DNA from: JBFHDX01 sp041584475
GTDB lineage: Bacteria; Pseudomonadota; Alphaproteobacteria; UBA8366; JADFVY01
DNA: 5,787 bases
Assembly: GCA_041584475.1 (NCBI GenBank)
Contig: JBFHDX010000173.1
Location: 1 to 5,787, forward strand
Reading direction: 5' to 3'
Below are positions 1-5,787 of the stretch, piece after piece; the first letter of the stretch is position 1; the number at the start of each line of letters is the position of its first letter. The notes beneath the pieces were generated by a model that ran no database searches, was not told where the DNA came from, and was given only the letters and a program-made list of their open reading frames with translations. The position numbers and the translations under genes were made by a program.

Positions 1-1
1 C

Positions 2-610
2 GCCTCCGGCCTGAATTTCTTCAACGTCCCGGGCGTCACCGATGCGGCCAGCCGCCGCGACATCGTCGTGCTGCGGAGCCTCGTCGACGCGCTCGACGCG
101 CTCGCCGGACCCGAGTTCGCCGCCGCCTTCGCCGGGTCGCCCTCGCAGGACGATTATCGCTGGGGCCGGCTGCACCGGCTTACGCTGGCGCATCCGCTCG
201 GCGGTCCCTTCTCGACGCCGCCGGCCGGCGGCGCCGTGCAGCCGTCGTTCGCCGACCTCGGGGGGCTCGCGGTCGACGGCGGTTTCGAGGTGGTCGACGC
301 GTCGCGACCCAACGCGCAAAGGCCCACGGCGCCGGTCGCCGGCCCGGCCTTCGGCGACCGCAGCGAGCGCTTCACGTTCGGCGCTACCGCCCCGACCCGC
401 CGCTTCGTCGCCGAGGTCGACGACGACGAGCGCATCGTCGCGCGCTCCAGCCTGCCGGGCGGCGAGAGCGGCGTGCTCGGCAGCCCGTTCTACGCCAACC
501 TGCTCGGGCCGTGGCTGACCAACGACAGCCATCCGCTGCGCCACGCGCGGCGGACCTTTGCCCGGTTGCCGCTGGAACGCGTCAAGTTCGAGCCCGGGCC
601 GACCGGCTGA
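2..610 (+). CDS. Penicillin acylase/amidase family protein, C-terminal part (5' end outside window)
   Basis: This is an open frame running in from the window edge, about 202 residues, ending in TGA at 608-610. It reads as the C-terminal end of the beta chain of a penicillin acylase (penicillin amidase) family N-terminal-nucleophile hydrolase. These enzymes cleave amide bonds in beta-lactams, acyl-homoserine lactones or related amides, usually after export and autoproteolysis. The visible family signatures are the WGRLHRLTLAHPLG stretch (family form W-G-x-L-H-x-x-x-x-x-H-P-L-G) and, near the end, SGVLGSPFYANLLGPWL followed by a dipeptide-rich tail. The catalytic serine, the signal peptide and the spacer peptide would lie upstream of the window, so neither activity nor substrate can be judged. 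Internal GTG or ATG codons are not the true start, because coding similarity continues to the window edge (residues such as SGLNFFNVPGV). The gene is separated from the redox cluster by about 320 bp and a hairpin, so it is probably an unrelated transcription unit. Confidence 0.8.
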   Translation, partial: ASGLNFFNVPGVTDAASRRDIVVLRSLVDALDALAGPEFAAAFAGSPSQDDYRWGRLHRLTLAHPLGGPFSTPPAGGAVQPSFADLGGLAVDGGFEVVDASRPNAQRPTAPVAGPAFGDRSERFTFGATAPTRRFVAEVDDDERIVARSSLPGGESGVLGSPFYANLLGPWLTNDSHPLRHARRTFARLPLERVKFEPGPTG

Positions 611-657
611 GCGTCCGCCGGGGCTGCCGGCAGCGGCGCCCCGCGGAGTGCCGCGAT

Positions 658-687
658 CCAGGCACCGGCGCTTGCGCCGGTGCCTGG
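658..687 (+). terminator. Strong GC hairpin after the acylase gene, probable transcription terminator
   Basis: There is a perfect 14-bp inverted repeat, CCAGGCACCGGCGC and its complement, around a two-base TT centre (physically a 13-bp stem with a CTTG tetraloop). It starts 47 bases after the acylase stop codon. The stem is long and GC-rich, as in intrinsic terminators, but no T-run follows on either strand, so it may be an atypical terminator, a 3'-end-protecting stem, or a dispersed palindromic repeat. Its position between two + strand units favours the terminator role. Confidence 0.5.
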
Positions 688-779
688 CGGTGGCCCGATG
701 CGGCTGCTTAACCACCCGTTCAGCTTTCCTCTGCGATGATCTGATCGGCGTCGTCGTCGCTCGACGCCCCGCGGAGAGA

Positions 780-793
780 CTGATCTACATCAA
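780..793 (+). promoter_or_regulatory. FNR/FixK/Anr-type operator upstream of the nfn-kor cluster
   Basis: The sequence CTGAT-CTAC-ATCAA matches the FNR-family consensus TTGAT-N4-ATCAA at 9 of 10 specified positions; only the first T is replaced by C. It is centred between 786 and 787, about 144 bp before the ATG of the first cluster gene. FNR, FixK and Anr are Crp-family regulators that act under low oxygen. The target would make sense, because 2-oxoacid:ferredoxin oxidoreductases carry oxygen-sensitive iron-sulfur clusters. If a promoter starts near 828-829, the site would sit near -41.5 or -42.5, the class II activator position. The match is seen in the sequence; the regulator and the direction of control are inferred. 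Confidence 0.6.
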
Positions 794-809
794 TGTTTCT
801 GCCCGACCT

Positions 810-838
810 TTGACTGTATGTATGCGACAGAGTACGGG
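810..838 (+). promoter_or_regulatory. Candidate promoter of the nfn-kor cluster
   Basis: Two readings are possible. In the first, a weak -10-like TATGTA at 817-822 would place the start near 829 with the operator at about -42.5, as in an activator-dependent class II promoter that needs no good -35. In the second, TTGACT at 810-815 resembles a -35 element, and TACGGG at 833-838 after a 17-base spacer is a poor -10. Neither is strong. Either one leaves an untranslated leader of roughly 90-100 bases before the ATG at 931. Confidence 0.3.
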
Positions 839-930
839 AGCGGCCCGGCGATACTGCTTCGGGAGTAGGCGCGAGGTCGGAGAGGATGTGCCCGCAAGAC
901 CGGCACGACCAGTCATAAGTAGTTGAAGGA

Positions 931-1806
931 ATGTCGGGTTTTCCCATTATCAGGCGAGAAGATTTCTCGGATACGACGTTTCTCCTCGAGATCGCCCACC
1001 CGGCGCTGGCACGGGCCTCGAAACCGGGCCAGTTCGTCATCGTCATGACGCATCCGAAGGGTGAGCGCATTCCGCTCACCATCGCGGATTTCGACCGCGA
1101 TGCGGGAACGGTCACCCTCGTCGTCCAGGCGGTCGGCAAGACGACCCGCGAGATGCAGCAAATCTGCCGGGTCGGCAGCGAGATGTTCGGTCTCGTCGGG
1201 CCGATGGGCGAGCCGAGCCGCATCGGCGAGGCGCGCAAGGTCGTGTGCGTCGGCGGCGGCCTCGGCGTCGCCCCGATCTTCCCGCAGGCGCGAGCCTTTA
1301 AGGAGAGCGGCGCCTACGTCATCGGCGTCGTCGGCTTCCGCAACCGCGACCTCGTGTTCTGGGAGGACAAGTTCGGTGCCGTCTGCGACGAACTGATCAT
1401 CTGCACCGACGACGGCTCGGCCGGCATCAAGGGACTGGTGACCGACGGCGTCAAGCAGGCGATCGAACGCCACGACGACATCGACGAGGTCGTCGCCATC
1501 GGCCCGCCGATCATGATGAAGGCGTGCGCCGAGGTTACCCGGCCGCACGGCATCCGGACCATGGTCAGCCTCAACCCGATCATGGTCGACGGCACCGGCA
1601 TGTGCGGCGGCTGCCGCGTCAAGCTCGGCGACCGCATGAAGTTCGCCTGCGTCGACGGGCCGGACTTCGACGGCCACGAGGTCGATTTCGACGACCTGAT
1701 GAACCGGCTGCGGCGCTTCGCCGAGGACGAGAAGGTCGCCGTCGAACGGTGGTCGGAGACCTGCCGCCAGCGCGAGCTGCTGCAGGCCGGCGGTTCGGGG
1801 GATTGA
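931..1806 (+). CDS. nfnA: NfnA-like ferredoxin-NAD(P) oxidoreductase small subunit (FAD and [2Fe-2S])
   Basis: This 291-residue protein belongs to the ferredoxin-NADP reductase-like family that includes NfnA/NfnS, SudB and PyrK-type electron-transfer subunits. The N-terminal flavin domain shows PGQFVIV (32-38) and the FAD-contacting RIPLT (46-50). It is followed by GLVGPMGEP and a nucleotide-binding loop, CVGGGLGVAP (106-115). The C-terminal [2Fe-2S] segment has D220, C225, C228 and C240 in the form DGTGMCGGC...FACVDGP. As I recall, NfnA-type proteins bind this cluster with one aspartate and three cysteines, and the spacing fits. With the next gene it should form a cytosolic heterodimer that moves electrons between ferredoxin and NAD(P)(H). 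The start is fixed by an in-frame TAA at 916-918, after which ATG 931 is the first start codon. The purine-rich GAAGGA (925-930) abuts the ATG with no spacer. A SudB-like or dihydroorotate dehydrogenase electron-transfer role is less likely, given the partner gene. First gene of the cluster. Confidence 0.85.
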   Translation: MSGFPIIRREDFSDTTFLLEIAHPALARASKPGQFVIVMTHPKGERIPLTIADFDRDAGTVTLVVQAVGKTTREMQQICRVGSEMFGLVGPMGEPSRIGEARKVVCVGGGLGVAPIFPQARAFKESGAYVIGVVGFRNRDLVFWEDKFGAVCDELIICTDDGSAGIKGLVTDGVKQAIERHDDIDEVVAIGPPIMMKACAEVTRPHGIRTMVSLNPIMVDGTGMCGGCRVKLGDRMKFACVDGPDFDGHEVDFDDLMNRLRRFAEDEKVAVERWSETCRQRELLQAGGSGD

Positions 1807-1843
1807 ACGTCGCTCCCGCGGGCGGCGCAGGGCGGGTTTTCCC

Positions 1844-1853
1844 GGGGGTAGGA
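1844..1853 (+). promoter_or_regulatory. Ribosome binding site fixing the nfnB start
   Basis: GGGGGTAGGA ends six bases before ATG 1860. The open frame extends much further upstream, into the nfnA coding region, but no family homology lies there. This site and the fit of the N-terminus to the family select ATG 1860 as the start. Confidence 0.6.
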
Positions 1854-1859
1854 CCGGTC

Positions 1860-3362
1860 ATGGCGAAAAAGAAGACGATCCGCACGATTCCGCAGGAGCG
1901 GGCCCATATGGCGGTCCAGGATCCGGCGAAGCGGATCACGAATTTCGACGAGGTCGCGCTCGGCTTCACACTCGAGGAAGCGCTCCTCGAATGCGCCCGC
2001 TGCCTCGACTGCCCGGAACCCGCCTGCGTTCCCGGCTGCCCGGTGGCGATCGACATCCCCGGCTTCATCATGAAGGTCGTCGACAAGGACTACCGCGGCG
2101 CCTACGAGATCCTCAGCGAGGCCAACCTGCTGCCGGCGATCTGCGGCCGCGTCTGCCCGCAGGAGGACCAGTGCGAGGGCGTCTGCCCCGTCGGCGATAC
2201 GCTCGAGCCGGTCGCCATCGGTCGCCTCGAGCGCTGGGTCGGCGACCAGGCGATCAAGGAAGGCTGGAGTTCGCGTCCCTACATCGAGAAGAACGGCTTC
2301 AAGGTCGGCATCGTCGGCTCCGGCCCGGCCGGCATGGCGTGCGCCGCGGATCTGGCCAAGGCCGGCTGCGAGGTCACCGTCTACGAGGCGCTGCACGAGC
2401 CGGGCGGCGTCCTTCGTTACGGCATTCCCGAATTCCGCCTGCCGAACGATATCGTCGACGCCGAGATCGCCAACCTGCGCGATCTCGGGGTGGCGTTCGA
2501 GTGCAACACCCTGGTCGGACGGCTGTTCACGATCGAGCAGATGCTCGACGAAATGGAGTACGACGCCGTGTTCATCGGCACCGGCGCCGGCTCGCCGCGG
2601 TTCATGGGGATCCCGGGCGAATTCCTCAACGGCGCGCTGTCGGCCAACGAGCTGCTGACGCGCTGCAACCTGATGCAGGCCGGCAAGTTCCCCGATTACG
2701 ACACGCCGCTGCATCTCGGCCGGCGCATCGCCGTGATCGGCGCCGGCAATACGGCGATGGACGCGATGCGCGTCTCGCTGCGCATGGGCGCGGAGAAGGT
2801 CTATTGCGTCTACCGCCGCACCGAGGCTGAGAGCCCGGCGCGCAAGGAGGAGATCCATCACGCCCAGGAGGAGGGCATCGAGTTCCACTGGCTGACGGCG
2901 CCGGTCGAGATCCTCGACGACGGCGAAGGCAACGTGCGCGGCATGCGCTGCATCCGCATGGAACTGGGCGAGCCGGACGAATCCGGACGCCGCAGCCCGG
3001 TGCCGGTAGAGGGCAGCGAGTACGAATTCGAAACCGACATGGTGGTTTACGCCATCGGCACGACCGCGAACCCGATCCTCGGCCAGACCTCGAAGCTCAA
3101 GCTCAACAAGTGGGGCTACCTAGAGACCGACGAGACGCTCGCCACCTCGATGGCCGGGGTCTATGCCGGCGGCGACATCGTCACCGGGGCCGCCACGGTG
3201 ATCCTGGCGATGGGGGCCGGGCGGCGCGCGGCACGGTCGATCCGTGAGTATCTCGGCATCCGCGACAGCGAGGCGGCCTACCGGGACGAGGACGATCCCG
3301 ATGACGGCATCTTCGGCATCGGCCGGGATGAGAGGAATTTCAGGCGGCTCAGGGTCGCATAG
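1860..3362 (+). CDS. nfnB: NfnB/GltD-like NAD(P)-dependent flavoprotein large subunit with two [4Fe-4S] clusters
   Basis: This 500-residue protein has the layout of NfnB/NfnL, SudA and the glutamate synthase small subunit GltD. An N-terminal ferredoxin-like domain carries cysteines at 45, 48, 51, 56 and 60 (ECARCLDC...CVPGCP) and at 95, 99, 105 and 109 (CGRVCPQEDQCEGVC), enough for two [4Fe-4S] clusters. E116 in the conserved EPVAIGRLER segment may be a non-cysteine ligand, as I recall for NfnB. The FAD site is GSGPAG (153-158), the NAD(P) site is GAGNTAMD (294-301) with YRRTEAESPA from 318, and the second FAD contact is AGGDIVTGA (436-444). The last 30 or so residues form an acidic-then-basic tail after the usual helix end. 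Because nfnA directly precedes it and no glutamate synthase large subunit is present, NfnB is a better call than GltD. It should hold the site for ferredoxin and NADP(H) in the heterodimer. Whether it bifurcates electrons cannot be read from the sequence alone. The 53-bp gap to nfnA suggests co-transcription. Confidence 0.85.
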   Translation: MAKKKTIRTIPQERAHMAVQDPAKRITNFDEVALGFTLEEALLECARCLDCPEPACVPGCPVAIDIPGFIMKVVDKDYRGAYEILSEANLLPAICGRVCPQEDQCEGVCPVGDTLEPVAIGRLERWVGDQAIKEGWSSRPYIEKNGFKVGIVGSGPAGMACAADLAKAGCEVTVYEALHEPGGVLRYGIPEFRLPNDIVDAEIANLRDLGVAFECNTLVGRLFTIEQMLDEMEYDAVFIGTGAGSPRFMGIPGEFLNGALSANELLTRCNLMQAGKFPDYDTPLHLGRRIAVIGAGNTAMDAMRVSLRMGAEKVYCVYRRTEAESPARKEEIHHAQEEGIEFHWLTAPVEILDDGEGNVRGMRCIRMELGEPDESGRRSPVPVEGSEYEFETDMVVYAIGTTANPILGQTSKLKLNKWGYLETDETLATSMAGVYAGGDIVTGAATVILAMGAGRRAARSIREYLGIRDSEAAYRDEDDPDDGIFGIGRDERNFRRLRVA

Positions 3363-3364
3363 GA
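3361..3364 (+). promoter_or_regulatory. Ribosome binding site of korA overlapping the nfnB stop codon
   Basis: AGGA lies within TAGGA, where TAG is the nfnB stop, and is eight bases before ATG 3373. The overlap implies tight translational coupling between nfnB and korA and supports this start over the earlier in-frame ATG codons (for example 3244), which lie inside nfnB. Confidence 0.6.
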
Positions 3365-3372
3365 CGAACGCC

Positions 3373-5343
3373 ATGAAACCGCAGAGCAGGGCAGAGATCG
3401 ATCGCGAACCCGACGGCGCCCGGGCGCGGCGCAAGCCGGCCGCGCCCGCGAAACGTCGGGGTGCGGCGAAGAAGCCGAAGAAGAACGGTGCCGCGGCGGC
3501 GTCGAAGCCGGCGCTGGCGGTGTCCGAGCACATCGTCGAGATCGTCAGCGATTCCGGCGAGGGCGCGCAACGTTGCGGCCAGTCGCTCGGCGCCCTCGCG
3601 GCGCGCATGGGGCTCGGCATCTGGACCGTCGAGATCATCCCGGCCGAGATCCAGCCGCCGGCGCGCAGCGTCGCCGGCGCCAGCGGCAATCGCGTCCGCC
3701 TGGCGTCGCGCCGCATCATGAACGGCGGCGACGAGGCCGACCTCGTCGTCGCCTTCAACGAGCAGGTGCTGCTCAGCCGCGTCCGGGCGAACGAGCTGAA
3801 GCCGGGCTGCATCATCCTGCTCGAGAACAAGTGGCGCACAGATCCCGACCCGGCGACGGCCGAGGCCTATGCCGGGGTCTACGAGGAGCTGGTCGCGAGC
3901 GGCTACCGCGTCTACGAGATTCCGATGGAGGAGGAGTGCGTCAAATACGTGCCGGATACGCGCCGCGGCAAGAACATGTTCGCGCTCGGCATGCTGTGCA
4001 GCATCTACAGCCTCGATCTCGAGATGGCGCGGGCGCAGGTCCGCTTCGTGTTCCGCAAGAAGGACGAGAAGATCGTCGACTTCAACCTCGAGCTGCTGCA
4101 GGCCGGCCACGCCTGGGCCGAGGACAATCTCGACCTGAAATTCTCGATCGAGGCCTCGCGGCCGCAGGAGCCGCAGATCGTCGTCAACGGGAACACCGCG
4201 CTGGCGCTCGGCGTGGTGGCGTCGGGCATGGAGGTGTGCGCGATGTACCCGATCACGCCGGCGACCTCGGCCTCGCACTATCTCAGTGACATCTTCGAGA
4301 AGGTCGGCTGCGTCGTCCACCAGGCGGAGGACGAGATCGCCGCCTGCGCCTTCGCCATCGGCTCGTCCTATGCCGGCAAGTGCGCCATCACCATCACCTC
4401 CGGTCCGGGCCTGTCGCTCAAGCAGGAAGGGATCGGGCTCGCCGTGATGGCCGAGATTCCGCTCGTCGTCGTCGACGTGCAGCGCGGCGGGCCGAGCACG
4501 GGCCAGCCGACGAAGGCCGAGCAGGGGGACCTGCTCGCCGCCTGCTTCGGCGGGCACGGCGACGCGCCGAAGATCATCATGGCGGCGGCCACGATCGAGG
4601 ACTGCTTCTACTCGGTGATCACCGCGCGCAAGATCGCCGAGGCGTTCAACATGGTCGTCGTCGTGCTCACCGACGCCAGCCTGGCGACGGCGCAGCAGCC
4701 CTTCCCGCGGCCGCGCTTCCGCGAGGACTGGCTGGCGCCGCCCATCGACCAGAGCGCGGTGCCGCCGGGCGCCAAGCCCTACGACTGGGATCCGCGCACC
4801 GGGCTCGCCGCGCGCTTCATCCCCGGGCAGCCCAACGGCATGCACTGCCTGACCGGCCTCGCGCACGATCGCGGCAGCCACGTCGCCTACGATCCCGAGA
4901 TCAACGAGGAGGGGATCCGCAACCGCAGCCTCAAGCTGGCCACGTTCCAGAAGACGTTGCGCCTGCCGCCGGTGTTCGGCGGCGACGAGGGCGATCTGCT
5001 GCTCGTCGGCTGGGGCAGCACGAAGGGTGCCATCGAGGAGGCGGTCGAGACGCTGCGCGCCGAGGGCCACAAGGTCTCGTCGCTGCACCTGAAATTCCTG
5101 CAGCCGATGGCCTCCGGCATCGACGGCGTGATGCGGCGCTTCAAGCAGGTGATGACGATCGAGAACAACTGGTGCGACCGGCCCGACGGGGACCTCATCA
5201 ACCCGGACAACCGGCGTTTCTCGAGCCTGGCCTGGCTGCTGCGCGCCCGCTACCTCGTCGACGTCGAGTGCTGGGGCGAGACGCGCGGCCAGCCGATCAA
5301 GCCCGGCTCGATCGTCGAGGTCGCCCGCCAGCGGCTGCAATAG
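3373..5343 (+). CDS. korA: 2-oxoacid (probably 2-oxoglutarate):ferredoxin oxidoreductase, fused gamma-alpha subunit
   Basis: This 656-residue protein, with the beta subunit encoded next, should catalyse CoA-dependent oxidative decarboxylation of a 2-oxoacid, reducing ferredoxin. Residues 1-49 are a lysine-, arginine- and alanine-rich extension, probably disordered. Residues about 51-255 are the gamma-type domain, with SGEGAQRCGQ (61-70) in place of the usual glycine-rich loop. The alpha domain starts near 268 with QIVVNGNTALALG and continues with YPITPAT (292-298, holding the conserved threonine region), AEDEIAA (318-324), TSGPGLSL (342-349) and VDVQRGGPSTGQPTKAEQGD (367-386). A C-terminal transketolase-like domain follows from about 540 (DLLLVGWGSTKGA). 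The gamma-alpha fusion is typical of KorA and related two-subunit enzymes. 2-oxoglutarate is the favoured substrate by overall resemblance, but pyruvate or branched-chain 2-oxoacids are not excluded. Ten bases separate it from nfnB. Confidence 0.85.
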   Translation: MKPQSRAEIDREPDGARARRKPAAPAKRRGAAKKPKKNGAAAASKPALAVSEHIVEIVSDSGEGAQRCGQSLGALAARMGLGIWTVEIIPAEIQPPARSVAGASGNRVRLASRRIMNGGDEADLVVAFNEQVLLSRVRANELKPGCIILLENKWRTDPDPATAEAYAGVYEELVASGYRVYEIPMEEECVKYVPDTRRGKNMFALGMLCSIYSLDLEMARAQVRFVFRKKDEKIVDFNLELLQAGHAWAEDNLDLKFSIEASRPQEPQIVVNGNTALALGVVASGMEVCAMYPITPATSASHYLSDIFEKVGCVVHQAEDEIAACAFAIGSSYAGKCAITITSGPGLSLKQEGIGLAVMAEIPLVVVDVQRGGPSTGQPTKAEQGDLLAACFGGHGDAPKIIMAAATIEDCFYSVITARKIAEAFNMVVVVLTDASLATAQQPFPRPRFREDWLAPPIDQSAVPPGAKPYDWDPRTGLAARFIPGQPNGMHCLTGLAHDRGSHVAYDPEINEEGIRNRSLKLATFQKTLRLPPVFGGDEGDLLLVGWGSTKGAIEEAVETLRAEGHKVSSLHLKFLQPMASGIDGVMRRFKQVMTIENNWCDRPDGDLINPDNRRFSSLAWLLRARYLVDVECWGETRGQPIKPGSIVEVARQRLQ

Positions 5344-5346
5344 CGC

Positions 5347-5351
5347 AAGGA
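5347..5351 (+). promoter_or_regulatory. Ribosome binding site of korB
   Basis: AAGGA lies seven bases before ATG 5359, starting three bases after the korA stop codon. It fixes the korB start and supports co-translation of the two subunits. Confidence 0.6.
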
Positions 5352-5358
5352 TCAAGCG

Positions 5359-5787
5359 ATGACAGCACTGCGCACCGAATGCCTCCTGAAGCTGATCGAC
5401 GAGGAATACGCGATCCGCGACTATCAGAGCGAGATTCCGCCGCGCTGGTGCACCGGCTGCGGCGACAACAGCATCCTGACCGCGGTGCAGCGCCTGTGCC
5501 GCGACGAGCAGCTGCCGCCCGAGAAGACGGTCTTCGTCTCCGGCATCGGCTGCTCCAGCCGCCTGCCGCACTACATGAACGCCTACGGCTTCCACGGGCT
5601 GCACGGCCGCGCGTTGCCGGTGGCCGAGGGCATCAAGCTGCGGCGCCCCGACCTCCATGTCTTCGTCACCACGGGCGACGGCGACTGCTGCAGCATCGGC
5701 GCGGCGCACTGGATCCACGCCATCCGCTACAACATGAACATGACCGTGCTGATGCACGACAACCAGATCTATGGCCTGACCAAGAAC
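5359..5787 (+). CDS. korB: 2-oxoacid:ferredoxin oxidoreductase beta subunit, N-terminal part (3' end outside window)
   Basis: The first 143 residues are present and the frame is open to the window end. Beta subunits of this family bind thiamine diphosphate and usually one [4Fe-4S] cluster. Visible motifs are RWCTGCGD (29-36) and GIGCSSR (62-68), giving cysteines 31, 34 and 65 as cluster ligand candidates; a fourth would lie beyond the window. HGRALPVAEGIKL (82-94) and the thiamine diphosphate/metal motif from G106-D107-G108-D109 to N135, ending NQIYGLTKN (135-143), are both present. Family members are around 280-350 residues, so about half is missing. The usual cysteine motif is C-P-G-C-G-D; here the proline is threonine. 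C110-C111 form an unusual pair directly after the GDGD motif. The gene starts 15 bases after korA and should encode its catalytic partner. A possible separate ferredoxin or further subunit would be downstream and unseen. Confidence 0.85.
   Translation, partial: MTALRTECLLKLIDEEYAIRDYQSEIPPRWCTGCGDNSILTAVQRLCRDEQLPPEKTVFVSGIGCSSRLPHYMNAYGFHGLHGRALPVAEGIKLRRPDLHVFVTTGDGDCCSIGAAHWIHAIRYNMNMTVLMHDNQIYGLTKN

Larger units (their letters stand above)
611..930. other. Gene-free regulatory interval between the acylase gene and the nfn-kor cluster
   Basis: I see no convincing coding region here. Short open frames crossing it lack family features and run into the flanking genes in the wrong frame. The first half holds the terminator-like hairpin and a small perfect palindrome, GCTGCCGGCAGC, at 623-634. 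The second half is less GC-rich than the rest of the window, especially about 780-835, as expected of a promoter. It holds the FNR/FixK-type operator at 780-793 and candidate promoter elements at 810-838. No tRNA or riboswitch architecture was recognised. Confidence 0.6.

Noticed and set aside
623..634. GCTGCCGGCAGC palindrome after the acylase stop
   Set aside because: It is short and of a kind expected by chance at this GC content; no further evidence of function.
685..708. Possible sigma-54 promoter (TGGC...TGC elements)
   Set aside because: The spacing between the GG and GC elements is off the required distance in both registers.
913..1677. 254-codon open frame on the - strand opposite nfnA
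   Set aside because: It is a complement-frame shadow, with an Asp/Ala/Val-rich translation and no family features.
1833..1844. CGGG-TTTT-CCCG mini-hairpin between nfnA and nfnB
   Set aside because: The stem is only four base pairs and sits against the nfnB ribosome site; too weak to call a terminator or attenuator.
1524..1859. Upstream extension of the nfnB reading frame
   Set aside because: It overlaps nfnA in another frame. The extra residues are Arg-rich and without homology, while ATG 1860 has a good ribosome site and matches the family N-terminus.
1314..2888. 524-codon open frame on the - strand
   Set aside because: It is antisense to nfnA and nfnB and has the same low-information composition without motifs; a GC-bias artefact.
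3244..3372. Earlier ATG codons in the korA frame
   Set aside because: They lie inside the nfnB coding region and lack the well-placed ribosome site seen before ATG 3373.
3349..5757. 802-codon open frame on the - strand
   Set aside because: It lies antisense to korA and korB, whose + strand products carry full family motifs. Its translation is rich in Ala, Asp, Arg and Val with no recognisable domain, as expected of the complementary frame in high-GC genes.

Overview
The window has very high GC and third codon positions that are almost all G or C. It looks like a chromosomal segment of a high-GC proteobacterium. Alphaproteobacteria (for example Rhodospirillales-like) are my best guess from gene content, base composition and the FNR/FixK-type operator, but no marker in the window fixes the taxon. 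All supported genes lie on the + strand. There are no RNA genes, insertion sequences or CRISPR arrays that I can see.

Layout: (1) Positions 2-610 hold the 3' end of a penicillin acylase/amidase-family gene. (2) Positions 611-930 are about 320 bp without a gene. They hold a 14-bp perfect GC hairpin (658-687), probably ending the acylase transcript, and a near-perfect FNR/FixK-type operator (780-793, CTGAT-CTAC-ATCAA). A weak -10-like element sits at about the right class II distance downstream of the operator. (3) Positions 931-5787 carry four tightly packed genes: nfnA-like (931-1806), nfnB-like (1860-3362), a fused gamma-alpha subunit of a 2-oxoacid:ferredoxin oxidoreductase (korA-like, 3373-5343), and the start of its thiamine-diphosphate beta subunit (korB-like, from 5359, cut by the window end). 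Gaps inside the cluster are 53, 10 and 15 bp, and the korA ribosome binding site overlaps the nfnB stop codon.

How they may work together: KorAB would oxidatively decarboxylate a 2-oxoacid, most likely 2-oxoglutarate, to the acyl-CoA and pass low-potential electrons to ferredoxin. The NfnAB-like heterodimer exchanges electrons between ferredoxin and NAD(P)(H), possibly with electron bifurcation. Placing both in one apparent operon behind an FNR/FixK-type operator suggests an oxygen-regulated module joining TCA-type carbon oxidation to the ferredoxin and NAD(P)H pools. No ferredoxin gene is inside the window. The operator and the linkage are the parts most worth testing. The individual enzyme families are known.
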